64,000 bases of DNA from Chrysomallon squamiferum (lineage: Eukaryota; Mollusca; Gastropoda; Neomphalida; Peltospiridae), in the NCBI GenBank assembly GCA_012295275.1, contig CM022677.1, positions 599,184 through 663,183 on the forward strand, written 5' to 3'. The notes below the pieces were generated by a model. That model saw nothing but the letters and a program-made list of their open reading frames with translations. It did no database searches and was not told where the DNA came from. This document shows, one piece after another, positions 24,320 to 35,409 of this stretch. Numbering within the stretch: position 1 is the stretch's first letter; each line of letters opens with the position of its first letter. The position numbers and the translations under genes were made by a program.

Positions 24320-25115
24320 ATATGTAACAAAATGAATACAAGAAAATGAAATTTAAAAGAAAAAATTGTATGACTCTACTTTACAAGAGTATTTATAAAT
24401 AATATCAGTTTTGTGATAAAATATATAGAAACATTTCTGTATAATATATTATCAATAGGATTGCAAATAAATATATAATTTTTATGTACTGTACGTTTCG
24501 AAAACGGCATATTGTGGGTCCTCAGTCTTTTGTGAGAACTTGCATTAATCGAAAACTATATTTTTGTACGATAATGTTTTCTTGCTCTCAGTATTATTAG
24601 TCTATGCTAATTTAAAAAAGAAGTGTTTATGCTAATTTTTACATGCATGCTAGTTCTCACCTGACTGGAAATGCTTCATCGCTTTTTCCGGGTGGACCAT
24701 AACCGCTTAATCCCGAAATATTCCGAGCAGAGCCAAATTTATTTACGATGTCTTCCGAAAGTTGGCTAGAAAGATTAGCGGTTACTTTATAACAACAAGG
24801 AGGACAGTTGCAATTATCAGTATCTGCAAAGCCTTCTCCTGTGGGATCTAAATAGAACACAAAGTTATTTAAGTCAGAAATACCATGGGGCGTGCTCAGA
24901 AAAAGTATATCGGGCGATAAAAACAGAATCGTCTGATCGACAGTTTTGCAGGCTTCGTGAATTTTCCACGCTTCTTGTTTTGCTGTGTGGTTGGTTGTAT
25001 TGAAATGTTTCGGATCCAGAGCAATTCCGCCGTGCGGCAGAACGAACCCGGCTAGTAGTTTGGAGAAAGATAAATCAAGTGATGTGAAAAACACAATCAC
25101 AATTGCAAAAAACAT
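13195..25115 (-). CDS. LigB-like extradiol dioxygenase, complete four-exon gene
   Basis: Exons: E1 25115-24661, E2 24252-24128, E3 13894-13764, E4 13410-13195. All junctions are GT-AG and the phases (2, 1, 0) fit, giving about 308 residues without a stop. Expected function is metal-dependent ring cleavage of a catechol-type substrate; substrate unknown. Seen in order: a hydrophobic N-terminus (residues 1-25, possible secretion signal), LPHGG (His28), STPHGISD (His77), SQPSRRYTHD, ISADLAHT (His218, presumed catalytic base), PYGYS, LHGLLE (Glu278, candidate metal ligand) and HPSYYGMMVASF. This copy has HTP where the others have HTH (residue 220) and TGPYG where they have TDPYG. Introns are 408 bp, about 10.2 kb and 353 bp; intron 2 carries a 7.9 kb insertion (14786-22690). 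LigB assignment is from motif recognition. It could be a MEMO-like relative without enzymatic activity. Confidence 0.72.
14774..14785. repeat. Target-site duplication, left copy
   Basis: ACTGATCAAAGA, identical to 22691-22702. The same 12-mer occurs once, uninterrupted and with the same flanks on both sides, at about 36422-36433 in another copy of this intron, which is the empty site. Confidence 0.8.
14786..15298 (-). repeat. 3' tail of the retrotransposon insertion
   Basis: No gene. It contains a (GGGAAG)-like run (about 14896-14920), an (ATAC)n/(AT)n microsatellite (14996-15160) and (TTTA)n (15185-15230). In element sense an A-rich run follows the minisatellite. Frames here are repeat translations. 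Confidence 0.5.
15299..16838. repeat. CpG-rich 30-bp minisatellite, about 50 units
   Basis: About fifty units of 27-34 bp, each built from GTTAGCGTCGCGTTGTTG followed by TATGTTTT and TGTTG. Units differ mainly in the T-run length (TGTT, TGTTTT, TGTTTTT, TGTTTTTT), by loss of one TTG, and by a GCGTC to GCATC change in a few units. Each unit has three CpGs in a region otherwise poor in CpG. It begins about 100 bases after the stop codon of the retrotransposon ORF2 (minus strand), so it lies in that element's 3' untranslated region. Long frames in all six phases are artefacts of the period. Confidence 0.9.
16936..19268 (-). pseudogene. LINE ORF2 remnant: reverse transcriptase and RNase H
   Basis: The minus strand carries, in order, NYRPISLTS and FQSGFRKNHSTSDHI (RT fingers, about 19180-19030), a broken start of the palm (FVDIEEAYD, about 18969), NGIPQGSV (about 18800), the catalytic FADD box (about 18690), a linker with YGSQAF and SEYQLNRLDTVYNKALRI (about 18280-18220), then RNase H with YTDGSK (about 17810), TELIAIL, LTDSLSSLQAL and WVPAHVGVTGNELAD (about 17460-17415), and a C-terminal CX2C...HxC knuckle. 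Reverse transcriptase plus RNase H points to the I-like group of non-LTR elements. It is dead: a stop at the VVCLTG junction (about 18969), two frame changes near 18290-18250, and frame breaks around 17930-18010. Residues before the fingers (19269-19452) are unrelated. The RNase H part (about 17880-16936) is the longest intact piece. Confidence 0.78.
19269..20079. other. Unassigned segment inside the composite insertion
   Basis: AT-rich, no convincing gene. It stands where the endonuclease domain and RT start would be expected between ORF1 and ORF2. A CpG-containing TCGGTTTCGGTAAAGG stretch (minus strand) and a GCGGAGCTACCGATTGCAGC stretch (about 19658) look like pieces of other repeats. Confidence 0.35.
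20080..20665 (-). pseudogene. Dioxygenase exon 1 fragment with frameshift, inside the retroelement
   Basis: Coding similarity runs from the ATG at 20409 to about 20083. It reads MCFAIVIVFLTSLDLSFSK, then LPHGGIALDP through SLSPDILF, after which one A is missing from the AAAAA run (about 20196). The frame therefore breaks before STP(P)GISDLNN and is picked up in another frame, ending near CNCPPCCYK. His77 of the STPHG motif is also lost (CCATGG changed to CCCTGG in this copy). About 250 bp of the normal upstream spacer (20410-20665) is present, so this is genomic DNA, not a processed transcript. The tail of exon 1, exon 2 and the introns are absent. Both ends are abrupt. Confidence 0.75.
20826..21617 (-). 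pseudogene. LINE ORF1-like gene, two frameshifts
   Basis: Starts MAETTKPVGTSKTEK at 21617. A 1-base slip in an A-run near 21575 leads into SNINRHAERGSPPKL...NRFSTLDMLNIAVPQ, and a second slip in a 7-base A-run (about 21208-21214, T on the plus strand) leads into STLYEAIFFQQSVSRLLDDT and on to GDYTFTAEPLTQ. Joined, this is about 265 residues, Ser/Pro-rich at first and then a compact predicted domain. I recognise no RRM or zinc knuckle. Position upstream of ORF2 on the same strand within one target-site-bounded block is the reason for calling it ORF1. It stops being colinear at about 20826 (CCCAGGTAAACACC), close to the dioxygenase fragment. Confidence 0.5.
21627..21925. repeat. 84-bp tandem repeat, about 3.5 units
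   Basis: Units begin AGTTTAATATAAGTTAG at 21627, 21711, 21795 and 21879 (the last incomplete) and are nearly identical. The array lies immediately before ORF1 in the element's sense, a position where non-LTR elements often carry promoter repeats. Confidence 0.9.
21960..22690 (-). repeat. 5' region of the retrotransposon with short repeats
   Basis: Read on the minus strand it begins with three or four copies of a CGTTTCCGTAATTC unit (22680-22619) and later has three imperfect copies of a block with GACGGAATCG and ACCAACCAATCG (about 22400, 22260 and 22185). No tract codes for a recognisable protein; the overlapping frames at 22039-22532 are repeat translations. It is probably the untranslated leader and promoter of the element. 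Confidence 0.45.
22691..22702. repeat. Target-site duplication, right copy
   Basis: ACTGATCAAAGA, the perfect partner of 14774-14785. Beyond it the dioxygenase intron 2 resumes with GATCTCGTTC. Confidence 0.8.
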
Positions 25116-25981
25116 CTCGACTTTCTATTTCGTTCTTAAATCATATGACTCTAGAGTTACCTGCCCTTCTGTGTTTTTCCTTAAAGAGCAACAATACATC
25201 TGAAGGAAATAGTATTTTATTTGTTAATGACAATCGATAGGAGTTAAAAATCTATATTATCGCCTTGTTAATTTATAAGAGTTGGTTTTCTGAATTGTCC
25301 CAATAGTTAATTTTTTGTTGATGTTGTTTTTGTTTTTTGTTCTTTTATGTATTTGTTTGTCATCATCATCATCAGCAGCAGCAGCTGCAGCATCATTATT
25401 ACCATTATTTTCTTGTTATTTTTATGGGCAAAGGGCGTGTACATGAAACGTTAAGCGATGCATCACAGTAGTTTGTATCAATACATTGTTTTAGAAAAAC
25501 GTTCTTTAAAACAGATTTATAGAAGACTACATGGTTGCTTTGGAGTACCATCAAAGTTTATTATTATCATTATCATCATCATCGTCATTATTATTATTAT
25601 TATTGTTATCATCAATATTAAAAGTTGATTTGTAAGTCAGAAAATCTGAGATAATAATGGCGTATTACTTTAGCTGCTTTTCAGTGCATCAAAGCTGAAC
25701 AGGCCTACACGTCTACAGACACAGTCAGTGACGAAATCAAAGGCAAGTTGTGTTAAAAGAAGTATACAAGTACAGAAGTGTGATCACTGCACATGTAAAA
25801 TGGAACTGAAGTCTGTAGCGAAAAAAAAAACGGCTTCCCAGCTAAATATCCATTGTTATTGTTGTTATTATTTGTTATTACCATCATTATCATCATCATC
25901 ATGATAATTATTATAATTATTATTGTTGTCGTTGTTGTTGTTGTATCATTTGTCTTCATTTCCATATGAAATGTTTTGTTT

Positions 25982-26197
25982 TCATCTCTGAACGAATGAT
26001 GCTACCATCATTCCGTAGTAACTTGGGTGATAGTTTGCTAAAACGTTTGGTAACCATGACGACAGCCCGGCAGTTTCTAACAGACCATGTAACATGACTA
26101 GACCCGTGTAACCACACGACAGCGCGCGATCGACTAGTCCAGCCGTTCTGTTCAACAGCAACATGCCGTCCAGAGTCGCTGCCCACTCACCAACAGC
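25982..26197 (-). CDS. Dioxygenase-like gene, exon 4 (copy 8)
   Basis: A 216-nt exon 4 including the stop, preceded by acceptor TTTCAG at 26203-26198. It encodes AVGEWAATLDG...LLLNRTAG...LHGLLE...HPSYYGMMVASF, intact, with Thr for Ala in NRAAG. It lies 867 bp upstream of exon 1 of the complete gene. Upstream, intron 3 is cut at about 26318 by element T copy B, so the nearest exon 3 fragment is at 31845-31738 (partial) and the nearest whole exon 3 is at 35540-35410. Confidence 0.72.
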   Translation of the reverse strand, partial: AVGEWAATLDGMLLLNRTAGLVDRALSCGYTGLVMLHGLLETAGLSSWLPNVLANYHPSYYGMMVASFVQR

Positions 26198-26317
26198 CTG
26201 AAATATTCAAATAATGAGAACCATCGTCTTTCAACACTGAAGACAAAACAGTTGCAGCATGTTCTTTCCCACCCATAACATTAAACATAAATAGTTTTAG
26301 AAATTCTCCCAAACGTC

Positions 26318-29300
26318 AAAGTTCGATATTTTAACAACGTACATGTTTTTGCTATCAATACCAATGGCGTATGAATTTATAACAAAAGTTATGTCCACAA
26401 ATGTATATTGTTTGCCTTAAAATAAATTAAAAACAAAAAAAAAAAAAAAAAAAAAGGAAGAAAAAGAGAAATAAAAGTAACAAACATATAAAAAAAGATC
26501 TGTTCCTATTTAAAATGATAGAAATTATGTTCATATTTCTAAAGTATATACATTACAATATGAATACGATCAGAAATAAACTAACTTCGTGTTTTGCTTT
26601 AAAAATTCTTGCGATAAATGGCGAATTAAAAATCATAAACATAACAAACTGTACTACAGAACAGTACAATGAATGTATTCTGTGAATCTAAGTACCAGAG
26701 GTATTCATAGAATATTAAATAAGAAATGTACAACTTTTTTTTTTAAACCATAAACTGATAAATCATAAACTGATAAATCATAAAGTGTTCAGTTTTAAAA
26801 CTTAGGCTATTTTTGCTTCAATTGTTGATTTGCTCCATCAGAGAAAACATCAACGATGGTCACATGATACATTGATAGGTATCTTTTGTTTGCTGTCAAA
26901 TCACAGGAAGTACAAACACAAAACCAAGAAAATTATTTTTGTCTGCTTCAAATGACAGTTACCATATCTGTGTCTTTAATTGTCATGATTACATACACAT
27001 TGTATTGTTCCTAATAAAGACCGGCAACACCTTTCTGGAGTCGACTCCAAGGATTATACGAGTTTATGTATTGCAGAGGATTACAGTTAAACATCAAATG
27101 CTAGTAATCGGCAAAACAATATTAATTGGTTTATTTCAGAACGAATACATATTATATTTAGTAAAAGTCACAACATCCAAGAAAACATGCATCCTACAAG
27201 CTATTAAAAATATAATGAACATTGATTATAGAAATATAATCATTTCAAACAGCACCAGTTATTTGTAGTTGCACATGACTAGGTAGGAAACAATTTACGT
27301 CGATTGTAAATAAAATCAACGTGATTTCGGTCTGTAGAAAACATAAATTAACGGCGATTTCGCTAAGCACGTGCTATAATGTACACGCTGAAAATAAGAA
27401 CATTCAGAAAAAACATACAGCAAACAAGTTATTAAAAACATAATCATTAAAAACGTCACGCTTTTCTAGATGTACATACGGCAATTTCGGTAGGGTAGAA
27501 CACGTATTATAATGTACTCGCTGAAAATAAGAACATTCGAGAAGGAAAAACATTCAACCAAAAAGTTATTAAAAATATAAAAAACATAGAAATATAATCA
27601 TTTTCAACAGCGCCAGACCTTTCTAGCACATTTTAAAATTAAAACGCAAGCACACATGTATACACAATATTTTATTAAAAATGATATTTGAAATATTCGA
27701 CAAATTGACCTTTCTAACTGTACATAAAACCTACTAGAATTCAAAATTAAATATTATATATTAGATCATCCTCGATTAGATCTGCAGCCAGAGCATGGAT
27801 GTTCATACAGTAGTCTACTGCATCTGCATACGATTCATTTGCTCCCCAGTAGGCTACAACATATTTCTTACCTTTGCATGTAATCTTCTCTATCTTTCCA
27901 TTGTATATTGCTCTTTCTCCATCATCAATCCACGTATGGCAAATCATGCTACCCACTGAATTCCCTGATAAAAGTTCACTTACCTTTTCCAATTTATACT
28001 CTGAGAGATCCGAGAATTCAACAGAGAGTCTGTCGATGTCTACACTTTTCAATCTTCTCTCCAATCTGTTCCTCTCTGTGGTCTCCTTTGCCTGCAGCTT
28101 CTGTACTTGTCTCCTGTTTTGTTCTTTCCTCAGATTTTTCTTGTGGTCCGCCGTTTTAATAATACGGTTCTCGTTTTAATAATTGTCTCCGTGTCTAGGG
28201 CATCAAGATAATCCACTGTCCTGTTTTTCATGGCCCTCATTTTACATGAGATTAGCAGAGAGTAGCATTTGGGGATTTCTTCTGTAAGGAACTAAACATC
28301 CCCATGATCTCTTCTGCATCAATGTTGTGACATCTGGCCGACCTTGTCTCATCCCTCAGTCTCTCAGTGAAAGTATCTGTTGTACTGCCGCTCAGGGACG
28401 ACAACTGTTGCATACAAACAACTCTTCATCATGTTCGCAAACAGGGAGATGTCTTTAGGTGCTGCTTGGAGCATCTCCAGAGTTGGTTCTTGCAAAAGTA
28501 TATGTCCAAAAAAATATATCTTGCATGACAGAGTGTCTTCAGGGGACTGTGCACTGACTTTCAGTTTGGCAATAACTTGCTTAACAAGCTCAATGCCCTG
28601 AATGTGGTTTTCTTGTTCTGGGGCAACTGTTGATTGGTAGAACTTGGTCATCCAAGGTCCACTGAGCAGTTTCCCAATAAGTCCAAGCACCTGCATTTCC
28701 ACTTGTGCAGTAACAGACACAAAGTCTGCTAGGATGTTATGCCGTAAACCACCACAAGATACACCCTTCTGCAGAAAACTCGTGAATAAATTATGGAAGC
28801 GAGTGAAAACGCCACATATATGAAAAAGGATATGTAGGCGGTTACCTCTGTATCTGGGTAAGATCCCACGTGCCAAGTTTTCGTGGTCCAGAAAAATGAT
28901 GAAACCACGAGGATCCATAAACCTCATTTTGTTCATCTGCACGACTATGTTTCCAGCCAAACAGTCTGTCCCTTTAAGTTTCTTTTCTGTTCTGATTTCT
29001 GCTTCACATACCTTTAGAGCAGCACGAGTTTTTTGTTGCAATTGAGTCCAATGGATGCAAATGGCAATTTAATTCATTGAGTGTTTTGCTCCACGTTTCA
29101 TTCAGAAGCTGAATTGCAGCATGATTTGCAGTGCATCGATCAGTAAGGGTATTGCAAATGTGCAGCTTTTATTCCCAATTACAGCTTCAGCTGCCTGTAA
29201 TTCCGTTATTACTCCAAGTTCCCTTGTCATTGCCTCAGTAGTGGTTCTGTGTGGGATGTCCTTCAGTGGAACACCACACCGCCAAAACAAATTCTGAAGA

Positions 29301-30835
29301 AGAACAGGGATATTGCTGGTTGGCACCTGATTAACAATGGCATCAAACACCGTCATTCTTAGGTCTGCAGAATAGACCTTTCCATTATATTTTGTCAATT
29401 TTAGTTTACTAACTGACTCATGAAGCTTTTCTTCAAGCAGGATTTTATCTCCTTTTGTTTTATTTCAAGTTTTATTTTAAGTTCAGAAATTTCGTTTTTG
29501 GCAGAGAGCAGCAGAGTTTCTGATTCAGTTTTATTCTTTTTTTCGCTATGGTACTTTTTTCATTTGTTCGTGGGTTTTTTAAAAGTTTGACAGAGTAGAT
29601 TTTGCTTCATGCATGATAACCTTTGAAACGGTACTTTGCTCTTGAAATTTTGCTATCTGTTCCTCTTTCCGTCTGATTGTTTGTTTTAAGAATTTAGTGT
29701 AAATATAAAGCACGTGTCCTTTCAAAAACTCATCTGTTGCAGGAACTGTGGAATACTGTTCTTGCAGATGCTGTCTACCTAAGCTCGGTTGGTTACATCT
29801 AATTAGGCACTGTCTCTTGTTACTCAAAGGCATCTTTTGGTTATTCACTGAAAAAAACAACAAAAGAGCTGAGAAGACAAGTGAAATAAGTTTTAAAAAG
29901 TTGAAATTATGAAAGACAATATTACCAAAATGAAACATCAACTGTGGGTCAAACCAAACACTGAACAAAAAAAAAAAAAAAAAATGAAAAGAAATGCAAA
30001 ATTTGAATGACCAGCACAAATTAAATCCACACAGAATACAACAGCAAGTGCTTATTTGATTTGGTGTTTAGAAATTATAATTGTGTGGTCAATTTTATGA
30101 TTTTAAAATCCTAAAACATCTTGAGATTTGAGACAATTATGGATGAAAATACCAATATATTGTTAGGAACATATTTGTCCATCATTCTTATGTAAGATAA
30201 TTTAAGAAGAATAAGTCAGCATAATCCATTCTCAGACGTAAGTCCTTACACAGGAAGTTTGGTCTGCCATGACACTTTCACTTCGGCGATCTAACGTCGA
30301 AATAACCATGCTTGACGAGGTAAAGATTAGTTAGCATGCTTGCAGCTGCTTGACAAAATTTCAAAGACAATTAGATCCAAAAAACTAATTATTATGTCCA
30401 GCTACTTTTCATTCGTCTCGTGTAACCGGTTTTAGTGACTGTAGCATGTTGAAAATTCGTAATTTTGAAGAAAAAAAAAGAAACTGGCGATATAACGCCA
30501 ACAAACCATATTTCACGAGGTAAAAATTACAATTAAGAGCCTCGAAGCTGCTTGATAAAATTTCAAAGACAATAAGATAATAAAACTAATTATTATGTCC
30601 AGTTTCTTTTCATTCGTGTCACATAACCGGTTTTAGTTATTGTAGCATGTTGAAAATTCCGTAAAAGTTTCAAGATGGCGATCGAAAACCGAAATTACAC
30701 ATAGACCATATTTCACGAGGCAATCATAATAATTGAAGGCGTCCATACATTTTGATAAAATTTTATAAAGGTTATAAAGGGAACCGAGACAAAATAAGAA
30801 TCTGCACGGAGGACAGATTAAAACCTTAACTTTTT
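26318..30835 (-). mobile_element. Element T copy B
   Basis: In minus-strand sense it runs from GGTTTTAATCTGTCCTCCG (about 30835) to ATATCGAACTTTGA (about 26320), and the intron resumes with GACGTTTGGGAG. Comparison with intron 3 at 7329-7390 shows about 48 intron bases missing at the insertion and no clear target duplication. It carries an additional copy of the roughly 210-bp 5' subterminal repeat (30440-30745), with a CCGGTTTTAGTTA core and GATGGCGATCG, and an A-run at 26431-26455. Its left flank (to about 30925) continues into sequence like 9838-9945 of intron 2. Confidence 0.6.
27747..29833 (-). pseudogene. Element T transposase-like gene, broken copy B
   Basis: Starts MPLSNKRQ at 29833 and ends near 27747. 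Relative to copy A it lacks the roughly 380-base stretch after HVLYIYT and continues with KFLKQTIRRKEEQIAKFQEQ, which may be the normal joined form of the coiled-coil region. The conserved core FDAIVNQVP, RTTTEAMTRELG and the PRGFIIFLDHENLARGILPR...FTSFLQKGVSCGG region (29041-28364) are readable. The GFDATTQE and GGTADDYHEH part is deleted here (near 29160), and frames break near 29580, 29100, 28360 and 28140. The C-terminal W-x-D-D...YWG domain (28064-27747) is open, ending LIEDDLIYNI in place of LIEDDLTI. Confidence 0.6.
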
Positions 30836-30925
30836 GGGTACAATAAATGTTACTGACACTGGTTAATTGCACATTACATCCTATCAAAATAAGAATAGAC
30901 AATTCCTTACCATACTCGTCAGTAA

Positions 30926-31440
30926 AGAAAATGTCATTCGAAAACATTGGTTTCATCGCCTGACTGAATTCTCGTCTTCACCGTTTCCTTCGCTTACTTC
31001 TCTCCTTAATTACTAAAAGCCAGCCTTTTTTAATAACAACGCCATGGAGTTGAACAATTTGCGGAAACAATAAAAAGAGCGATGTGATTGTAGTAATAAT
31101 TAAAGTTAAGCAATTTCAATTCCATAGCTTAAAATAAAAGAGCGGATGTGATTTGAAGTAACAATTAAAGTTAAGCAATCTGAATTCCGTGACACTATAT
31201 CAACATTATGACAGAAATTTGGTAGTAAATAACTAACTGTTAGTATATACAGTTACTAATAAGACTGCAATCAGAGTGGGAAAAAACACCCAGATACTGT
31301 TTCGTTTAATTTTGACAACTGTTTTCTTTCTTTTTCTAAACTACGCAGGATTTGATGACATTCTACACAGACATGCCAGCACATAAATAATGTTTATTAT
31401 TAGTAACCATCTACTTTATATCTTCAATAAAAAAAAAAAA
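30926..31440. other. Unassigned segment upstream of element T copy B
   Basis: No gene. Two diverged copies of a roughly 60-bp unit containing AATTAAAGTTAAGCAAT lie at 31073-31197. The segment ends in an A-run (31430-31440) next to shuffled dioxygenase sequence. Confidence 0.4.
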
Positions 31441-31852
31441 GGAAGCTCAAATCTGCGACGAAGGCATTTTACGTAACCAATAAACTAATGTTTACAAATC
31501 GTATGTAATTTTTACAGACATACAGACAAACAGTGAAATACCTAAATGGAAACATTTCTGTATAATATATTATCAATAGGATTGCAAATAAATATATAAT
31601 TTTTATGTACTGTACGTTTCGAAAACGGCATACTCTGGGTCCTCAGCCTTTTGTGAGCCTTTCCATTAATCGAAAACATATATCAATAACTATATTTTTA
31701 TAGGATAATGTTTTCTTGCTTCAATATTATTAGTCGTTCGAGTAGCCGTATGGGTCAGTGCTGAGATGCGTGTGTGCGAGGTCAGCGCTGATGATGACAA
31801 CAACACGCTCTGGCGCGTCTTCCAAATACCTGTATAAATCACCACCTGAAAT
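31441..31852 (-). pseudogene. Patchwork of dioxygenase intron and exon fragments
   Basis: Read left to right on the plus strand this is: intron 2 start and the last 8 bases of exon 2 (about 31441-31551), joined directly to intron 1 (31552-31735), joined directly to the middle of exon 3 (31738-31845). The exon 3 piece encodes GDLYRYLEDAP and ISADLAHTHLSTDPYGY, then is cut. It retains the acceptor side TTTCAG at 31851-31846 but has no donor. Most of exon 2, the end of exon 1 and the end of exon 3 are missing, so it cannot be spliced into a product. Confidence 0.65.
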
Positions 31853-32594
31853 TGATACGCAGACAGGTAAAAGTTTAATTAATGAAGCAAATACCAACTT
31901 GTTATTTAGGCAGTTTGCTGTGTGACGTGTTAACGTAAGCTGAATTCAAAGATAATGGCAACAGTTCAAAGTTAGACAATTTCGTCAAATTGAAACATTT
32001 TACATAATATTACAAACGTTCATTATGTTGTGATTTGTTCTTTTTAAATCTTAATTACAGTCCATCCTCTTTATAATATTGACAGAAACTCTCAGTTAAT
32101 TTTGGCATTACAAGGAGTTGGGTGATAAGTTTTCACCAACTATTTTTAGCAAGGCTATTTTTAGGACCCAGGAAGGTCAAAGTTCGATATTTCTAACAAC
32201 GTCAATGTCGTCGCTATCAATACCAATGGCGCATGAATTTGTAACAAAAGGAAGAAAGAAAGAAAGAACAAAAGACTAACAAACATAGAAAAGAACCTCT
32301 GCTATTTAAAATGATAGAAGCTATGTTTATATTTTTAGTAACTTTTGGGATGCATAGTTTTCTCCTGTGTTCGGATTTCTAAAGTATATACATTACAATA
32401 TGAATACGATCAGAAATAAACTAACTTCGTGTTTTGCTTTAAAAATTCTTGCGATAAATGGCGAATTAAAAATCATAAAGATAACAAACTGTACTACAAA
32501 ACAGTACAATGAATGTATTCTGTGAATCTAAGTACCAGAGGTATTCATAGAATATTAAATAAGAAACGTATAACCTTTTTTTAATTTTTGTTTA

Positions 32595-32760
32595 ATCGTA
32601 AAATCATAAACTGATAAATCATAAACTGATAAACCATAAACTGATAAATCATAAACTGATAAATCATAAACTGATAAATCATAAACTGATAAATCTTAAA
32701 CTGATAAATCTTAAACTGATAAATCATAAACTGATAAATCATAAACTGATAAATCATAAA
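32595..32760. repeat. 15-bp tandem repeat, about 11 units
   Basis: AAACTGATAAATCAT repeated with few changes (some units have CTT or CCAT). Copy B has two or three units at the equivalent place (26750-26785) and copy A a few shuffled ones (5480-5545). Confidence 0.9.
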
Positions 32761-34102
32761 GCGTTCAGTTTTTAAACTTAGGTTATTTTTCTTCAAGTGT
32801 TGATTTGCTCCATCAGAGAAAACATCAGCGATGGTCACGTGATACATTGATAGACATCTTTTGTTTGCTGTCAAATCACAGGAGTTTATGTATTGCAGAG
32901 GATTATAGATAAACATTAATTTGTTTATTTCAGAACGTATACATATTATAATTATATTCAGTAAAAGTCATAACATATAATACAACATGCATTATACAAG
33001 TTATTAAAAATATAATCAACACAGATTATAGAAATATAATCATTTAAAATAGCACCAGTTATTTGTAGTTGCACATAAAGTCTTCGGTGACTTGACTAGG
33101 TAGGAAACAATGCACGGCGATCTCGCTACGCACGTGCTACAATGAATAAGCTAAAAATAGGAACATTGAAGAAAAACATACAATGATACAGCCAACAGGT
33201 TATTAAAATATAAACAACATGAATCTATGTACCAGAGATAGTGATAGAATGTTATCACTATTTTTTTAATCATAAAACCATAAATTGATCAAACTTAGGC
33301 TATTTTTGCATCAAGTGTTGATTTGCTCCATCAGAGAAAACATCAGCGATGGTCACATGATACACTGATAGGTATCTTTTGTTTGCTGTCAAAGCACAGG
33401 AAGTACAAACAGAAAGCCAAGAAAATTCTTTTGTCTGCTTCAAATGACAGTTGCAATACCTGTGTCTTTAATTGTCATGATTACATACACATTGTATTGC
33501 TCCTAATAAAGACCGGCAACACCTTTCTGGAGTCGACTCCAAGGATTATACGAATCTATGTATTGCAGAGGATTATAGTTAACATCAAATGCTAGTAATC
33601 GGTAAAACAATATTAATTCGTTTATTTCAGAACGAATACATATTATATTTAGTATAAGTCACAACATCCAATAAAACATGCATGCTACAAGCTATTAAAA
33701 ATATAATAAACATTGATTATAGAAATATATTCATTTCAAACAACACCAGTTATTTGTAGTTGCACATGACTAGGTAGGAAACAATTTACGGCGATTGTAA
33801 ATAAAATCAACGTGATTTCGGTCTGTAGAAAACGTAAATTAACGGCGATTTCGCTAAGCACGTGCTATAATGTACACGCTGAAAATAAGAACATCCAAGA
33901 AAAACATACAGCAAACAAGTTATTAAAAACAGAAATATAATCATATTAAAAGCGACACACCTTTCTAGTTGTACATACCGCAATTTCGGTAGGGTAGAAA
34001 ACGTATTATAATGTACTCGCTGAAAATAAGAACATTCGAGAAGGAAAAACATTCAACCAAAAAGTTATTAAAAATATAAAAAACATAGAAATATAATCAT
34101 TT

Positions 34103-34468
34103 TCAACAGCGCCAGATCTTTCTAGCACATTTTAAAATTAAAACGCAAGCACACATGTATACACAATATTTTATTAAAAATGATATTTGAAATAAAATCT
34201 GGTAAATTGTACAGCATAAGCCAGATTTCGAAACTTTCACTTCAGCAGAAAGTCTTAACACAGGGTTAGGAGTTAGTGAAAAATGACTACATAATTCACT
34301 AACTGTTGTTGTTCGACTGTTACCACAGCTAGTGTAAATATAAAGGACGTGTCCTTTCAAAAACTCATCTGTTGCAGGAACTGTGGAATACACTTCTTGC
34401 AGATGCTGTCTACCTAAGCTCGGTTGGTTACATCTAATTAGGCACTGTCTCTTGTTACTCAAAGGCAT
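34103..34468 (-). pseudogene. Element T gene, truncated copy C
   Basis: Begins MPLSNKRQCLIRCNQPSLG at 34468 and follows copy A through HVLYIYTSCGNSRTTT and LTPNPVLRLS. It then fuses, by the internal deletion, to former 3' untranslated sequence and stops at 34103 with an unrelated tail ending CARKIWRC. There is no coiled coil or core domain, so no transposase activity is expected. Confidence 0.65.
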
Positions 34469-35409
34469 CTTTTGGTTATTCACTGAAAAAAACAAGAAAA
34501 GAGCTGAGAAGACAACTGAAATAAGTTTTCAAAAGTTGAAATTATGAAAGACAATATTACCAAAATGAAACATCAACTGTGGGTCAAACCAAACAGTGAA
34601 AAAAACAAACAAAAAAAAAAGAAAATTTATATGAAAAGAAATGCAAAATTTGAATGACCAGTACAAATTAAATCCACACAGAATACAGTAGCAAGTGCTT
34701 ATTTGATTTTGTGTTTAGAAATTATAATTGTTTGATCAATTTTATGATTTTAAAATCCTGAAACATCTTGAGATTTGGGACAATTATGGATGAAAGTACC
34801 AATATATTGTTAGGAACATATTTGTCCATCATTCTTATGTAAGATAATTTAAGAAGAATAAGTCAGCATAATCCATTCTCAAACGTAAGTCCTTACACAG
34901 GAAGTTTGGTCTGCCATGACACTTTCACTTCGACGATCTAACGTCGAAATAACCATGCTTGACGAGGTAAAGATTAGAGTTACTAGTTAGCATGCTTGCA
35001 GCTGCTTGACAAAATTTCAAAGACAATTAGATAAAAAAAACTAATTATTATGTCCAGCTACTTTTCATTTGTGTCACATAACCGGTTTTAGTTACTGTAG
35101 CATGTTGAAAATTCCGTAAAAGTGTCACGATGGCGATCGAACATCGAAATGACCAAAATACCATATTTCACCAGGCAATCATAACAAATGAATGCGTCCA
35201 AACATTTTCATAAAACTTTATAAAGGTTATAAAGGGAACCAAGACAAAATAAGAATCTGCACGGAGGACAGATTAAAACCTTAAATAATCGTAAATATAA
35301 AAATATATTCAGGTGCTATTAAAAACCGTATCTGCTTTGATACAGTTGTTGTGGTGAAATTTTAAAGTATTTTTAAAAGGTTCAAGCACGACTGACTGGT
35401 TGTACTTAC

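Larger units (their letters stand above)
32140..35286 (-). mobile_element. Element T copy C, internal-deletion derivative
   Basis: Same family and the same left junction with intron 3 as copy A (intron ...TTTACGATTA then TTTAAGGTTTTAATC, reverse complemented at about 35286). In element sense it jumps from copy A position about 1580 to about 4045, dropping the transposase core (about 2.5 kb) and keeping both ends, like a non-autonomous derivative. It also contains the expanded 15-bp array at 32595-32760. Confidence 0.6.
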
